A program made the position numbers and the translations under genes. A DNA stretch of 52,930 bases from an uncultured Sphingobacteriales bacterium (GTDB lineage Bacteria; Bacteroidota; Bacteroidia; Chitinophagales; Chitinophagaceae). The stretch is from the NCBI GenBank assembly GCA_937871285.1, contig CALMQS010000011.1, forward strand, positions 1 to 52,930, in the 5' to 3' direction. The notes under the pieces were generated by a model that saw only the letters and a list, made by a program, of their open reading frames with translations, ran no database searches and was not told where the DNA came from. This document shows, piece after piece, positions 1 to 9,180 of the stretch (position 1 is the first letter of the stretch; each line of letters starts with the position of its first letter).

Positions 1-53
1 GCCGAAAATCTTTACGACTCTCTTCTCCATCTTTGAAAGAACTTGCATGGCAC

Positions 54-142
54 AACCATAGACACGTAGTACACAAAGAAAAACACATAGTGTGTTGTCT
101 AATGCCTATGTGAAATCTATCTGCCTTTGTTTCTATGTGGTT
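54..142. repeat. Degenerate inverted intergenic repeat
   Basis: The first 394 bases carry no credible gene. Within them the ACATAG/ACAAAG words around 54-96 are mirrored by CTATGTG and CTTTGT words around 111-142, making an imperfect palindrome rich in CACATAG-type words. It resembles the low-complexity intergenic elements common in Bacteroidota. Function unknown. Confidence 0.4.
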
Positions 143-174
143 CAATAACATCCAAAACTCACGTTAAAATATGC

Positions 175-210
175 AAAAGGGCCTGCTCAAAATGGAAGCA
201 GGCCCTTTTT
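175..210. terminator. Rho-independent terminator, possibly bidirectional
   Basis: The 13-base arm AAAAGGGCCTGCT (175-187) pairs perfectly with AGCAGGCCCTTTT (197-209) around a 9-base loop, and a T-run follows. The A-run on the left side lets it work on the minus strand too. It probably ends a plus-strand transcript entering from before the window and insulates the glycosyltransferase gene. Confidence 0.85.
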
Positions 211-369
211 ACATTGCCGCAATCCGGGCACGTAACACAAAACGGGGCAAATTGTTACATAACGTAAAAGTATATACGAAAACTATATAAAGAGGTTCGG
301 GAGTAAGGGATATTGCTTTTGATCTTCCTGAATTAACACCCCTCATTTTCCGGCGCTGAAAAATTCCGT

Positions 370-377
370 TATTTTTG
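370..377 (+). promoter_or_regulatory. Bacteroidota -7 promoter element
   Basis: TATTTTTG fits the TAnnTTTG consensus of the Bacteroidota primary sigma factor. No clean -33 TTG was found. It ends 17 bases before the ATG at 395, implying a leader of roughly 10 bases that still contains the GGAGG ribosome-binding site at 382-386. Confidence 0.5.
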
Positions 378-394
378 TTTTGGAGGAAAACAAT

Positions 395-1894
395 ATGGTT
401 AGTGTAATTATACCCGCATTGAACGAAGGAGCTACGATCAGGAAAGTGATTCAGCGCATCAAACAAACCAGTGTGCCGCTGGAAATTATTGTGGTGGATG
501 ATAATTCCACTGACAATACCGTGAGCGAAGCATTAAAAGAAGCCGACAGGGTTATTACCAGTTCAAAGAAAGGAAAAGGGATATCCATGCATGAAGGGAT
601 GGTGGCTGCCCGCTATGATACCATTGTTTACCTCGATGCAGATATTCTTACTTATCCCAAAAATATTATAGCCCTTCTGTCTGACCCGATCATAAACGGG
701 GAAGCTGATTTTGTAAAATCATTTTTCGACAGGCAGGCAGGCAGGGTTACCCAGCTTGTTGCAAAACCGCTTTTAAGCATTTTCTTTCCTGAGCTCGAAA
801 AATTTACCCAGCCGCTGAGTGGTATGATCGCCGCCCGGAAAGATTTTTTGCAGGAGATTGAATTCGAAAACGACTATGGAGTAGATATCGCTTTACTTAT
901 AGATGCTTTTGCAAAAAAAATGCGCATAAAGGAAGTAAATATCGGGTTCATCAGAAACGATATGCAAACGCTTGAAGCATTGGGGAAAATGTCGCGGCAA
1001 ATTTCGAGAACCATATTACAGAAAGCTACTTTATTTTCCGGCAGCAATTTAGAAACCCTGTCTGATATCCAAACCATCAGCGATGAGATGGATTTCGCTA
1101 TCAGGGAATCTATCCTGAAGCTAAAAAAAATAATAATAATTGATATCAATATTATTCTCACCGTTGACTTTAATCATACAGCCGCTGCGCTCTATAACAT
1201 GGAGCATCGTTTAATGCAGCTCAATAATACCTACACAGATAAGGAATCAAAATTAAGAAAAACGGCATCGCTTTTTAAAGGCAGATCCCTGCCTGAGTTA
1301 CAGGCAATCGCAGATACCATTTCTTTTGTACCCTATTCGCGGGAAGCCATATTGCAAATGAAGCAAAATGGTTATATATGCATACTGGTTTCCGATGGAT
1401 TTGATATTGTGGCCAACCATATTAAAAACAAGCTTGGCTTTGATTATTGTTTTGCCAACAGCCTCAAAATGGAAAAAAGCATTGCCACAGGAGAACTGGA
1501 ATTCCCCGATTATTTTAATGACCCCGATGAGCCCGGCACAAAGTATGATAAAAGCGCTATACTAAAGCACCTTACAGTTAAATTCAATATCCCTCAAAAA
1601 AATATCGTTTTTGTTGGCAATACAACAGAGGATATACCCATGCTGCAGGCATGCGGCATGGGTATAGTTACAACCCATGCACCGGTATCTGTTAAACTAT
1701 GGGCGGACAAAATATTGCCTGCCGGTTCATTAAAACCACTTCCGGGTTTACTTACCGGTAATGAAAAAGGCAGTTCATTGAAAAACAATTCTGTAAAATA
1801 CCTGGCAGGCATAGGCATAATCGCTGCTACAGCATTTGCCGGCTATTATTTGTATTCAAAGAGCAAAAAAAAAGCCGGAATACCCTATTCATGA
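395..1894 (+). CDS. Glucosyl-3-phosphoglycerate synthase-like glycosyltransferase fused to a HAD phosphatase-like domain
   Basis: A 499-residue protein. Residues about 1-225 are a GT-A glycosyltransferase with the opening VSVIIPALNEG, a DDNSTDN segment and the metal-binding DADI. The later stretch with FVKSFF, GRVTQL, FFPELEKFTQPLSG and YGVDIALLID is the signature order of GT81-type glucosyl/mannosyl-3-phosphoglycerate synthases. Residues about 245-450 look like a phosphoserine-phosphatase-type HAD domain, but motif I reads DIN rather than DxD and the last motif reads GNTTED rather than GDxxND, so phosphatase activity is doubtful. A single membrane segment lies near the C-terminus (about residues 470-490), followed by lysines. 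The start was chosen at ATG 395 because GGAGG sits 8 bases before it. An in-frame TTG at 380 lies between the promoter element and this site and is less likely. The likely product is a phosphorylated hexosyl-glycerate, possibly a compatible solute or glycan primer (inference). Confidence 0.75.
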   Translation: MVSVIIPALNEGATIRKVIQRIKQTSVPLEIIVVDDNSTDNTVSEALKEADRVITSSKKGKGISMHEGMVAARYDTIVYLDADILTYPKNIIALLSDPIINGEADFVKSFFDRQAGRVTQLVAKPLLSIFFPELEKFTQPLSGMIAARKDFLQEIEFENDYGVDIALLIDAFAKKMRIKEVNIGFIRNDMQTLEALGKMSRQISRTILQKATLFSGSNLETLSDIQTISDEMDFAIRESILKLKKIIIIDINIILTVDFNHTAAALYNMEHRLMQLNNTYTDKESKLRKTASLFKGRSLPELQAIADTISFVPYSREAILQMKQNGYICILVSDGFDIVANHIKNKLGFDYCFANSLKMEKSIATGELEFPDYFNDPDEPGTKYDKSAILKHLTVKFNIPQKNIVFVGNTTEDIPMLQACGMGIVTTHAPVSVKLWADKILPAGSLKPLPGLLTGNEKGSSLKNNSVKYLAGIGIIAATAFAGYYLYSKSKKKAGIPYS

Positions 1895-2051
1895 GCCTAC
1901 CTGCTTCCCTGTTGCCACCGGCCGCCTTTTGGATAATTAAGTTGTTCCTGCAATGACAGGCATAAGGTGTTCAGGGTAAAAATTTTTCCGTGCCGGATAA
2001 ACGAAAGAAAGGAGGCCGTTTACTTATCTTACTACACAAACCAGCAAATCT

Positions 2052-2059
2052 TATCTTTG
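2052..2059 (+). promoter_or_regulatory. Bacteroidota -7 promoter element
   Basis: TATCTTTG matches TAnnTTTG and ends 18 bases before the ATG at 2078. It lies inside an upstream extension of the reading frame, which argues that translation begins at 2078 rather than at 1967. Confidence 0.5.
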
Positions 2060-2077
2060 ATCCCTAAATCGTTACAC

Positions 2078-3055
2078 ATGCTTAAAATTGGCATTTTCGG
2101 CGTCGGGCATCTTGGGAAATTTCATATCAGTAACTGGCTGAAAATTAAAGATGCTGAGCTGGTAGGCTTTTACGACCCCGGTGATGAGGTGGCGGAAGCC
2201 GTTTCCAAACAATATAAGCTAACCCGGTTCACTGACCCCGATGAATTAATAGAAGCCTGCGACGCGGTAGATATTATTGCCCCCACTACCCTGCACTATG
2301 AACTGTGTGAAAAAGCCATCCGTAAAAGCAAGCATGTTTTTGTGGAAAAGCCTTTGGCCGACAGCATGGAACAGGCGCATAAAATTGTTAAGCTGGCAAA
2401 GGAAGCAAATGTAAAAGTTCAGGTTGGACATGTGGAGCGGTTTAACCCGGCTTACCTGGCCTTAAAAGGATATGAACTAAATCCTATGTTCATAGAAGTA
2501 CACCGTTTGGCGCAGTTCAACCCGCGCGGCACGGAAGTAAGTGTAATCCTCGATCTGATGATCCATGATATTGATATCATCCTCAGTATAGTTAAAAGCG
2601 ATGTAAAAAATATTTCTGCCAGCGGCGTAGCGGTAATGACAGATACACCCGATATTGCCAATGTACGCATTGAGTTTAACAACGGTTGTGTGGCCAATCT
2701 TACCTCATCAAGGATATCCATGAAAAAAATGCGTAAAATGCGCCTGTTTCAGAAAGACGCGTATATAGGCATTGATTTCCTGGAGAAAAAAACGGAGATC
2801 ATCAAGTTAAAAGATGACAAAGACAAAGACGCCTTTACGTTTGACATAGAAACGCCATCGGGCAAAAAAACAATTGCCATAGCCAACCCTGCAGTTCCGG
2901 AAGCGAATGCCATTTTATTAGAACTGGAAGCGTTTACCCAATCCGTATTACAAAACAAACTCACGGCGGTTTCGGAGGTAGACGGCTTAATAGCGATGGA
3001 TGTGGCGCATCACATTTTGCAAAAAATACAGTCAGCCAATTACCTCGTTAAATGA
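2078..3055 (+). CDS. Gfo/Idh/MocA family NAD(P)-dependent sugar oxidoreductase
   Basis: A 325-residue protein. The N-terminal Rossmann fold opens with the dinucleotide motif [13 protein letters not shown]. The family EKP motif appears in [11 protein letters not shown], where the lysine is the expected catalytic residue. The C-terminal half (about 125-320) is the alpha/beta substrate domain with [10 protein letters not shown] and [11 protein letters not shown], whose histidine is also conserved in the family. Such enzymes oxidise or reduce nucleotide sugars or free sugars, and the substrate cannot be read from sequence. The gene overlaps the next by four bases (ATGA), so it is co-translated with a polyprenyl-phosphate sugar transferase, which favours a role in making a surface glycan. 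The reading frame stays open back to 1967, but a promoter element lies in that extension. Confidence 0.88.
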   Translation: MLKIGIFGVGHLGKFHISNWLKIKDAELVGFYDPGDEVAEAVSKQYKLTRFTDPDELIEACDAVDIIAPTTLHYELCEKAIRKSKHVFVEKPLADSMEQAHKIVKLAKEANVKVQVGHVERFNPAYLALKGYELNPMFIEVHRLAQFNPRGTEVSVILDLMIHDIDIILSIVKSDVKNISASGVAVMTDTPDIANVRIEFNNGCVANLTSSRISMKKMRKMRLFQKDAYIGIDFLEKKTEIIKLKDDKDKDAFTFDIETPSGKKTIAIANPAVPEANAILLELEAFTQSVLQNKLTAVSEVDGLIAMDVAHHILQKIQSANYLVK

Positions 3056-4494
3056 TAAACGGGGTAAATATCCAAATGAAAGACCAGCATAAAATAAATA
3101 CTTCCTGGTATGCGGTAAGTGATTATATCGCCACGGCAATTGCGTGGGCTATCGCTTTTTTTATACGAAAACACTTAACCGGTTTTGAGCTGAACATTGC
3201 AGCGGAACTTTTATATAACACCAAATTACAACTGAGCATTTTTTTTATCCCCTGCGGGTGGCTGACGCTCTTCATGCTCCTGGGCAGCTATCACCAGTCC
3301 TTATATACCAAATCGCGCCTCCTGGAATTTACCGTAACCTTTATCAGCGCGCTTTCAGGCTGCCTGGTGCTTTTTTTCCTGCTGGTGCTTGATGATAAGG
3401 AAGCCAGCTATCCATATTACTATAAGGCGTTCTTCTCCCTGTTCTTACTGCACCTTGTTTTAATCTGGACCGGCCGGGTGATACTGCTTGATATCGCTAA
3501 AAAACAATTGCTCAACGGCCGGGTATGGTTCAATACCATCATCGTGGGCAATAACCCCACTGCCCTTTACCTGTTTAAGGAAATCAAAAAAAACCAGAAC
3601 CGCCTGGGTTACAAATTCAGCGGCTTTATCAACGCTCATGCCCCGCACAACGCTTTAGATCATCATCTTCCTTTACTGGGAGATATGGATGGGCTGGAAG
3701 ACATACTGGAATCGGAACAGCCCGACCAGGTGATCATTGCCATAGAGCATGCGCTGCCGCATGAAATAACGTCTATCATTAACCGCATAAGTGAAAGAGA
3801 TATAGAAATAAAGATCACGCCCAGCAACCTCGATATTCTTGCCGGCTCTGTACGCACCAGGAATGTACTGGATGCGCCACTCATTGATATCAAAACCGGG
3901 CTGATGCCCGAGTGGCAGCTCTACCTTATACGGCTAAGCGATGTTTTGGTTTCGGCAACCGCACTCATTATACTGTTGCCCCTTATGCTGTATGCAGCCA
4001 TAAGGGTAAAATTTTCTTCCTCCGGCTCCGTGATCTTTACACAGCAACGGATTGGCTATAAAGGCAGTCCGTTTTTCATGTACAAGTTCCGTTCCATGTA
4101 TACCGACGCGGAAAAGAACGGGCCGGCTTTATCATCGCATGGCGACCCGCGCATTACCGCCTGGGGCAAAACCATGCGCAAATGGCGCATTGACGAATTA
4201 CCCCAGTTCTGGAATGTAATAAAAGGAGAAATGAGCCTGGTGGGGCCGCGGCCGGAAAGACAATTTTACATTGGGCAGATCAATGCAAAAACACCTTATT
4301 TTAAATATTTGCTGAAAGTAAAGCCCGGCATCACCAGTTGGGGTATGGTAAAATTTGGCTATGCCGAAAACGTGGATGAAATGATTGAGCGGATGCAGTA
4401 TGACCTCGTATATATTGAAAATATTTCCCTTGCACTTAATTTTAAAATACTCGTGCACACCCTGCGTATTATTTTAAAGGGAAAAGGACGATAG
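3052..4494 (+). CDS. Polyprenyl-phosphate glycosyl-1-phosphate transferase (exopolysaccharide initiating sugar transferase)
   Basis: A 480-residue membrane protein of the WbaP/CpsE type. The N-terminal half has about four hydrophobic segments (roughly 17-135). It is followed by a Rossmann-like CoA-binding_3 region (about 160-265) and another membrane helix near 290-310. The C-terminal Bac_transf domain has the recognisable blocks [32 protein letters not shown] and [12 protein letters not shown]. These enzymes move a sugar-1-phosphate from a nucleotide sugar to undecaprenyl phosphate at the inner membrane and so start an O-unit or exopolysaccharide chain. Translation is probably coupled to the upstream oxidoreductase through the four-base overlap. 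No flippase or polymerase genes lie nearby, so other pathway members must be elsewhere. An alternative start is ATG 3076. Confidence 0.92.
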   Translation: MINGVNIQMKDQHKINTSWYAVSDYIATAIAWAIAFFIRKHLTGFELNIAAELLYNTKLQLSIFFIPCGWLTLFMLLGSYHQSLYTKSRLLEFTVTFISALSGCLVLFFLLVLDDKEASYPYYYKAFFSLFLLHLVLIWTGRVILLDIAKKQLLNGRVWFNTIIVGNNPTALYLFKEIKKNQNRLGYKFSGFINAHAPHNALDHHLPLLGDMDGLEDILESEQPDQVIIAIEHALPHEITSIINRISERDIEIKITPSNLDILAGSVRTRNVLDAPLIDIKTGLMPEWQLYLIRLSDVLVSATALIILLPLMLYAAIRVKFSSSGSVIFTQQRIGYKGSPFFMYKFRSMYTDAEKNGPALSSHGDPRITAWGKTMRKWRIDELPQFWNVIKGEMSLVGPRPERQFYIGQINAKTPYFKYLLKVKPGITSWGMVKFGYAENVDEMIERMQYDLVYIENISLALNFKILVHTLRIILKGKGR

Positions 4495-4535
4495 CGGAAG
4501 CAGGTTTAAAAAAGAACTTTGTTATTGATTTCCAT

Positions 4536-4543
4536 TATTTTTG
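4536..4543 (+). promoter_or_regulatory. Bacteroidota -7 promoter element
   Basis: TATTTTTG matches TAnnTTTG and ends 18 bases before the GTG at 4562. A TTTG at 4518-4521 is nearer than the usual -33 spacing. The element overlaps the alternative TTG start at 4541, so GTG 4562 is preferred. Confidence 0.5.
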
Positions 4544-4561
4544 AAAAAACCGGTCACATTC

Positions 4562-7333
4562 GTGAAAAAGTTTCTGTTGCTCATCGTCATCAATGGTTTT
4601 ATAGCCGCGGGTTCCGCGCAACAAAGCTACTGGCAGCAACAGATGGATTATTCCATCAATGTTTCCCTTAATGACAAGGAACATACCCTCGATGGTTTTA
4701 TCAAAATACTTTACCGCAATCAGTCACCGGATACCTTACAGTATATCTGGTTTCATTTATGGCCAAATGCCTTTAAAAACGACCAGACGGCTTTTAGTGA
4801 GCAAATGCTGCAAAATGGCGATACCCGGCTTTACTTTTCATTGCCCGAACAAAAGGGCTATATCAACCAGCTCGACTTCAGGGTGAATGATGTGCGGGCA
4901 ACCATAACGGATCACCCCCTTCATTTGGATATCATAAGCGTGATATTGCCTGCCCCGCTTTTACCCGGTGAGCAAATTACAATCACCACTCCGTTTCATA
5001 TACAGCTCCCTGATCGTTTTTCACGGAGCGGGCACACAGGTCAATCGTACCAGGTAACGCAATGGTATCCCAAACCAGCGGTGTACGACAGCAAAGGATG
5101 GCACCCCATGCCTTACCTGCAGCAGGGACCGCCTTACAGCGAACCGGGCAACTTCGACGTAACCATTACCCTTCCCGAAAATTACGTGGTAGCCGCAACA
5201 GGTGAATTACAAAACGAAAACGAGAAAGCATGGCTGAAAACACGCGCTTCATATACCTGGAAAGCAACCCGGTACAGAAAGAAGATAAAAGGCGGCTCCT
5301 ATAAAACGATCCGCGAGACATTTCCTCCCTCTGCCGCTGCAACCAAAACACTTCATTTCAAACAAAATAACGTACAGGACTTTGCCTGGTTTGCCGACAA
5401 AAGATTCATCGTAAATTATGATACCTGTGCTTTGCCATCCGGAAAAATCATTGACGTGTATACCTTCTATACCCCTGCCGCGCAAAAGCAATGGAATAAC
5501 AGCATAGCACATACGAAAAAAGCGCTTCGGTTTTACTCCGCTTCAGTGGGCACATACCCTTTTACTACCTTAAGCATTGCGGAAGTTCCGCCTGCTATGG
5601 AGGGGGGATATCCTGCCATTACAGCGCTTTCGGTTCCCAAAAAAGGGGAGTTGGCAGAACGGCACATCGCTCATGGTGCTGGACAAAACTGGTTTTACGG
5701 CATACTGGCTTCCAACGGCCGGGAGCACCCCTGGATGGCCGCAGGCATGAATATTTTTTACGAAAAAAGATATACAGCCGGTGAAGAAAAAACCAATTTC
5801 GCACCATTCACTACATCTGCATTTGAAAAAATTGCATTTGAATCGGTGGCTGCCGTAAAAAAAGACCAGCCGGCGGGGCTGCCTGCTCCTGCATTTTCTC
5901 CGGCTAATTATTACTTATCTGCTTATTATAAAGCGGCGCAATGGATGCAGCTATTAGAATCTTTTCTGGGAAAGGAATTATTTGATTCCTGTATGCATGT
6001 TTATTACCATCAATGGCAGTTCAAACATCCTTATCCCGAAGATTTCAGGAAGGTAGTTTCATCGGTAAGCGGAAAGAATATGGATAGTATTTTCCATTTG
6101 CTGAACACCACGGGAAGCCTGTTAGCAGCGGCTCCTAAGAAAACGCGGCTTGCCTGGATAGGGAAAGCAGGTGATCAAAAATATCGCTATATAGGTATAG
6201 CTCCTGCCCTGGGTTTTAACTACTACGATAAACTGATGGCAGGAGCTGTTATTCACAACTATTCGCTTCCGTTTACCCGGTTCCGCTTTATTACGGTACC
6301 ACTATATGCTACAGGCAGTAAACAGTTCAATGGCATTGGGCGGGCAACCTATACCTGGTACCCGGAAAATATTTTTGATAACATTGAAGCAGGCTTAAGC
6401 GCTGCACGGTTTTCGCGAGATGCTTTTACAGACGAAGATAACCATACCACTCCTATGCGGTATGGAAAGCTCAGCCCGCAGATCCGGTTCACTTTCCGGA
6501 ATAAGGATCCGCTCAGCCGGCTTAGCCGTTTTGTGCAGTTGAAAACGCATTTTATTCATACAGACGCCCTGCAGTTTTCATGGGATTCCGTTTTACAGAA
6601 GAGCCTGTACTCCGTTAATGCCCATTCCAGCACCATTGGGCAACTGCGTTTTGTAACGGAAAACAGCCGGGCCTTATACCCTTACGGTTATACATTACAG
6701 TTTGAGCTTTCGAAAGATTTTGGGAGAATTGCCTATACGGGAAATTATTTTTTTAATTACCCCAAAGGGGGAGGACTAAATGCCCGCTGGTTTGCGGGAA
6801 AATTTTTTTACAAGGGGGATAAAACATCCCGCAAGCGATTTGATACAGACTCCTATCATCTTAACATGAGCGCGCCTAAGGGCTATGAAGACTACACCTA
6901 CAGTAATTACTTTATGGGCCGCAACGAATACAACGGCTTCTTTTCCCAACAGGTAATGATGAGAGACGGCGGATTTAAAGTACGAACAGATTTGCTGAGC
7001 AATAAAGTAGGCAAAACGGATGATTGGCTGATGGCGCTTAATTTTACTTCCACAATTCATCACAACATCCCTGTAAAACTATTTCTAGACATGGGAACGT
7101 ATAATGGAGGATGGGCAAGCGGATCAGAACAACCGAAAATATTATTTGATGCAGGGCTGCAATTGTCTTTATGCAAAGACATCTTAAATGTTTATGTGCC
7201 GTTGTTGTACAGCAAAGTATACCACGATTACTTCAGATCAACACCCGGCAATAATTTCTGGCAGCGCATAGCATTCAGCATAGACATTCAAAACATTAAT
7301 TTTAAAAAGATCAGTCCGCTTATTCCTTTTTAA
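4562..7333 (+). CDS. M1-family metallopeptidase homolog with destroyed active site
   Basis: A 923-residue exported protein: a basic N-terminus, a hydrophobic stretch and an SAQQ cleavage region form the signal peptide. The N-terminal beta domain and gluzincin-like core follow the M1 aminopeptidase plan (MDYSINVSLNDKEHTLDG, VTQWYPKPAVYD, WFADKRF). The catalytic parts are replaced. Where active relatives have HEVGHNWFYG this protein has HGAGQNWFYG (nucleotides 5672-5701), and the third zinc ligand, in WMDEGLN of relatives, reads WMAAGMN. Thus the general base Glu and two of three zinc ligands are gone, while the surrounding fold motifs remain. A long C-terminal region (about 530-920) matches the beta-rich tail of the Bacteroidota members. 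It is probably a binding or scaffold pseudo-enzyme. The next gene starts 12 bases downstream, suggesting an operon. The frame is open to TTG 4541, but that codon overlaps a promoter element. Confidence 0.85.
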   Translation: MKKFLLLIVINGFIAAGSAQQSYWQQQMDYSINVSLNDKEHTLDGFIKILYRNQSPDTLQYIWFHLWPNAFKNDQTAFSEQMLQNGDTRLYFSLPEQKGYINQLDFRVNDVRATITDHPLHLDIISVILPAPLLPGEQITITTPFHIQLPDRFSRSGHTGQSYQVTQWYPKPAVYDSKGWHPMPYLQQGPPYSEPGNFDVTITLPENYVVAATGELQNENEKAWLKTRASYTWKATRYRKKIKGGSYKTIRETFPPSAAATKTLHFKQNNVQDFAWFADKRFIVNYDTCALPSGKIIDVYTFYTPAAQKQWNNSIAHTKKALRFYSASVGTYPFTTLSIAEVPPAMEGGYPAITALSVPKKGELAERHIAHGAGQNWFYGILASNGREHPWMAAGMNIFYEKRYTAGEEKTNFAPFTTSAFEKIAFESVAAVKKDQPAGLPAPAFSPANYYLSAYYKAAQWMQLLESFLGKELFDSCMHVYYHQWQFKHPYPEDFRKVVSSVSGKNMDSIFHLLNTTGSLLAAAPKKTRLAWIGKAGDQKYRYIGIAPALGFNYYDKLMAGAVIHNYSLPFTRFRFITVPLYATGSKQFNGIGRATYTWYPENIFDNIEAGLSAARFSRDAFTDEDNHTTPMRYGKLSPQIRFTFRNKDPLSRLSRFVQLKTHFIHTDALQFSWDSVLQKSLYSVNAHSSTIGQLRFVTENSRALYPYGYTLQFELSKDFGRIAYTGNYFFNYPKGGGLNARWFAGKFFYKGDKTSRKRFDTDSYHLNMSAPKGYEDYTYSNYFMGRNEYNGFFSQQVMMRDGGFKVRTDLLSNKVGKTDDWLMALNFTSTIHHNIPVKLFLDMGTYNGGWASGSEQPKILFDAGLQLSLCKDILNVYVPLLYSKVYHDYFRSTPGNNFWQRIAFSIDIQNINFKKISPLIPF

Positions 7334-7345
7334 GCAATCCTGTTC

Positions 7346-8275
7346 ATGACTACCGCCATTCAATACCTGAAAAGAAATGAAATTGACATTGTAAAATGGG
7401 ATCAATGTATTGCGGGGGCTGGTAACGGATTAATCTATGCCCGTTCGTGGTATTTAGACAATATGGCGGATAACTGGGACGCACTGGTATTAAACGATTA
7501 TGAAGCGGTAATGCCGCTTACCTGGAGAAAAAAGTATGGATTTTATTACCTGTACCAACCCTTTTTTACGGCATCGCTGGGCCTTTTCGCTAATTCACAG
7601 GCTGTTAGCATAGCTGATTTTTTACGGGCCGTTCCGCCCAAATTTACCTTTTGGGATATTGATATCAACGAAACCCATAATTTAACTGAACCGAACCCTG
7701 TTGCCGCGCTCAATGTTCACAAACGGCTAAACCTATTTTTGGATTTAAAAAAGACCACCTCCGCTTTAACCAGCCAATACAGCAGGCTCGCAAAACGCTC
7801 ATTAGAAAAGTCGCATAAACATAACCTGGTAATCATACGCAATGATACCCCCGAGGATATTATTACTTTATACCGGAAAACATATCACACGGAACATCCC
7901 GGCATTACAGCGAAAGACTACCATGCACTCCTGGCCTGCTGTAATATTGCAGCCGGGAAGCATCATCTTAAAACCTATACCGCACATACGCCGGAGGGTG
8001 AAGCTGTGGCATTTTACATTGTGCTTTACGACAACAGCTTCGTGTACTCACTGGTAGGAGGAAGTACCGCGAAGGGAAAATCAATGGGTGCGTTTTACCT
8101 GCTCACCGATGCCGCCATACAGGATCATGCAGGCACAAATAAAACCTTTCGTTTTGAAGGATCCGATATTTCCGGCATTGCTTTTTTTAACCGGCAGTTT
8201 GGCTCAACCCCTGTTTATTACTGGCATGTGAGAATGAACCGTTTGCCATTTCCGGTGAAATTTTTCAAGAAATAG
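7346..8275 (+). CDS. FemAB/GNAT-like acyltransferase-fold protein
   Basis: A 309-residue soluble protein, probably cytoplasmic since no signal peptide or membrane segment is visible. The overall order of motifs is that of Bacteroidota GNAT/FemAB-type proteins: an N-terminal half with WYLDNMADNW and MPLTWRKKYGFYYLYQPFF, and a C-terminal half with TYTAHTPEGEAVAFYIVLYDNSFVY cut by a turn into GGSTAKGKSMGAFYLL and a final FEGSDISGIAFFNRQFG. Relatives transfer acyl or aminoacyl groups to sugars or peptidoglycan precursors. The acceptor here is unknown. It follows the M1-like gene by 12 bases and is likely co-transcribed. Its TAG stop directly abuts the stop codon of the convergent fkbM-type gene, leaving no room for a terminator. 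Confidence 0.65.
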   Translation: MTTAIQYLKRNEIDIVKWDQCIAGAGNGLIYARSWYLDNMADNWDALVLNDYEAVMPLTWRKKYGFYYLYQPFFTASLGLFANSQAVSIADFLRAVPPKFTFWDIDINETHNLTEPNPVAALNVHKRLNLFLDLKKTTSALTSQYSRLAKRSLEKSHKHNLVIIRNDTPEDIITLYRKTYHTEHPGITAKDYHALLACCNIAAGKHHLKTYTAHTPEGEAVAFYIVLYDNSFVYSLVGGSTAKGKSMGAFYLLTDAAIQDHAGTNKTFRFEGSDISGIAFFNRQFGSTPVYYWHVRMNRLPFPVKFFKK

Positions 8276-9094
8276 CTATTGCATTACCGTTGGCTTTCTT
8301 GCCCACAATAAATTTGAAGAAGAAGTGATTTTACCCGGCTCATCAATAACAAACCCATTGTTACGTAATATAGCTTCACACGTGCTCCGGTACGAAACAG
8401 CGTGAATTTCCATAACAATCATGTTAACTTTATCAAGCCACCCGGTATTTTCAGAAAAAAGCGCCTCTTCGCTCCCTTCAATATCTATTTTAAGAAGGTC
8501 TATTTTATCGAGCTTAAACATAGCATATAACGTATCCATGCATATAGCACGTACAGGCATACCTGTTACTTCCCGGGCAATGGCAGTATTATATGCCTTT
8601 TCCTTCACCTGCATATATACCGTAGTATCTTCATTGTAAATAGCCGCGTGCATTACGTTAACAGAGCCTGCAGATACTTCAGCGGAAAGATTGCTTAAAA
8701 GTATATCCACGTTATGTTTATCTGCTTCCACGGAATATATCCCTGGTGTGGAATAATACACAGAAAAAAATAAAGATGCCATACCTGTATTTGCCCCGAG
8801 ATCCACAACGATTTCAGGCTTCAATTTATATTGCCGGGGGAGATGGTATACTTTTTTCCAGAACACTTCATAGAATATCTCAATATCCCCGGTATAGGTC
8901 CTTAAAAAAATAGTTTTTCTTTTCCCATTCAACCGTAAATGATAAGGAACAGGAATGGAGGAATACCTGGTACTGCTTTTAGCATAACGATATTTTTTTG
9001 TATTGATCAGTAACCGTATAAAAGAAGGCAGACCCGCTGTAATGGTATAGCAGAAAATAAATTTTTGAACCGCTGTGGTAAGTCTTTCAATCAT
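8276..9094 (-). CDS. FkbM family SAM-dependent methyltransferase
   Basis: A 272-residue protein. The SAM-binding motif I is VVDLGANTGMASLFF, followed by an acidic end of strand two (SVEADKHN). The family-typical DLLKIDIEGSEE appears about residue 205, and MIVMEIH follows. The first about 35 residues include a mildly hydrophobic stretch that may be a membrane-associating helix. FkbM proteins O-methylate sugars or small molecules, and next to glycan assembly genes a sugar target is likely (inference). It is convergent with the upstream gene with zero bases between the two stop codons. It could share a transcript with ispD across the 86-base gap, but that gap holds repeat-like sequence. Confidence 0.85.
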   Translation of the reverse strand: MIERLTTAVQKFIFCYTITAGLPSFIRLLINTKKYRYAKSSTRYSSIPVPYHLRLNGKRKTIFLRTYTGDIEIFYEVFWKKVYHLPRQYKLKPEIVVDLGANTGMASLFFSVYYSTPGIYSVEADKHNVDILLSNLSAEVSAGSVNVMHAAIYNEDTTVYMQVKEKAYNTAIAREVTGMPVRAICMDTLYAMFKLDKIDLLKIDIEGSEEALFSENTGWLDKVNMIVMEIHAVSYRSTCEAILRNNGFVIDEPGKITSSSNLLWARKPTVMQ

Positions 9095-9180
9095 GCAGGA
9101 TTTGAGATTTGAAATTAAAAATCTGAGATCGCATTCCCTTCGGATTTAGAATTTCCGGCCTTGGGCTTTTTATTTGTGAT
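9095..9180. repeat. Low-complexity TTTGTGATTT-type intergenic repeat
   Basis: The space between the methyltransferase and ispD consists of short degenerate words such as GATTTGAGATTTGAAATT and, at 9172-9182, ATTTGTGATTT running on into the end of ispD. The TTTGTGATTT decamer recurs twice inside the helicase gene at 18457-18481. No gene is visible. Confidence 0.45.

Noticed and set aside
1967..2077. Longer N-terminus of the Gfo/Idh/MocA oxidoreductase
   Set aside because: A promoter element lies inside it and the Rossmann motif begins right at the ATG 2078 product.
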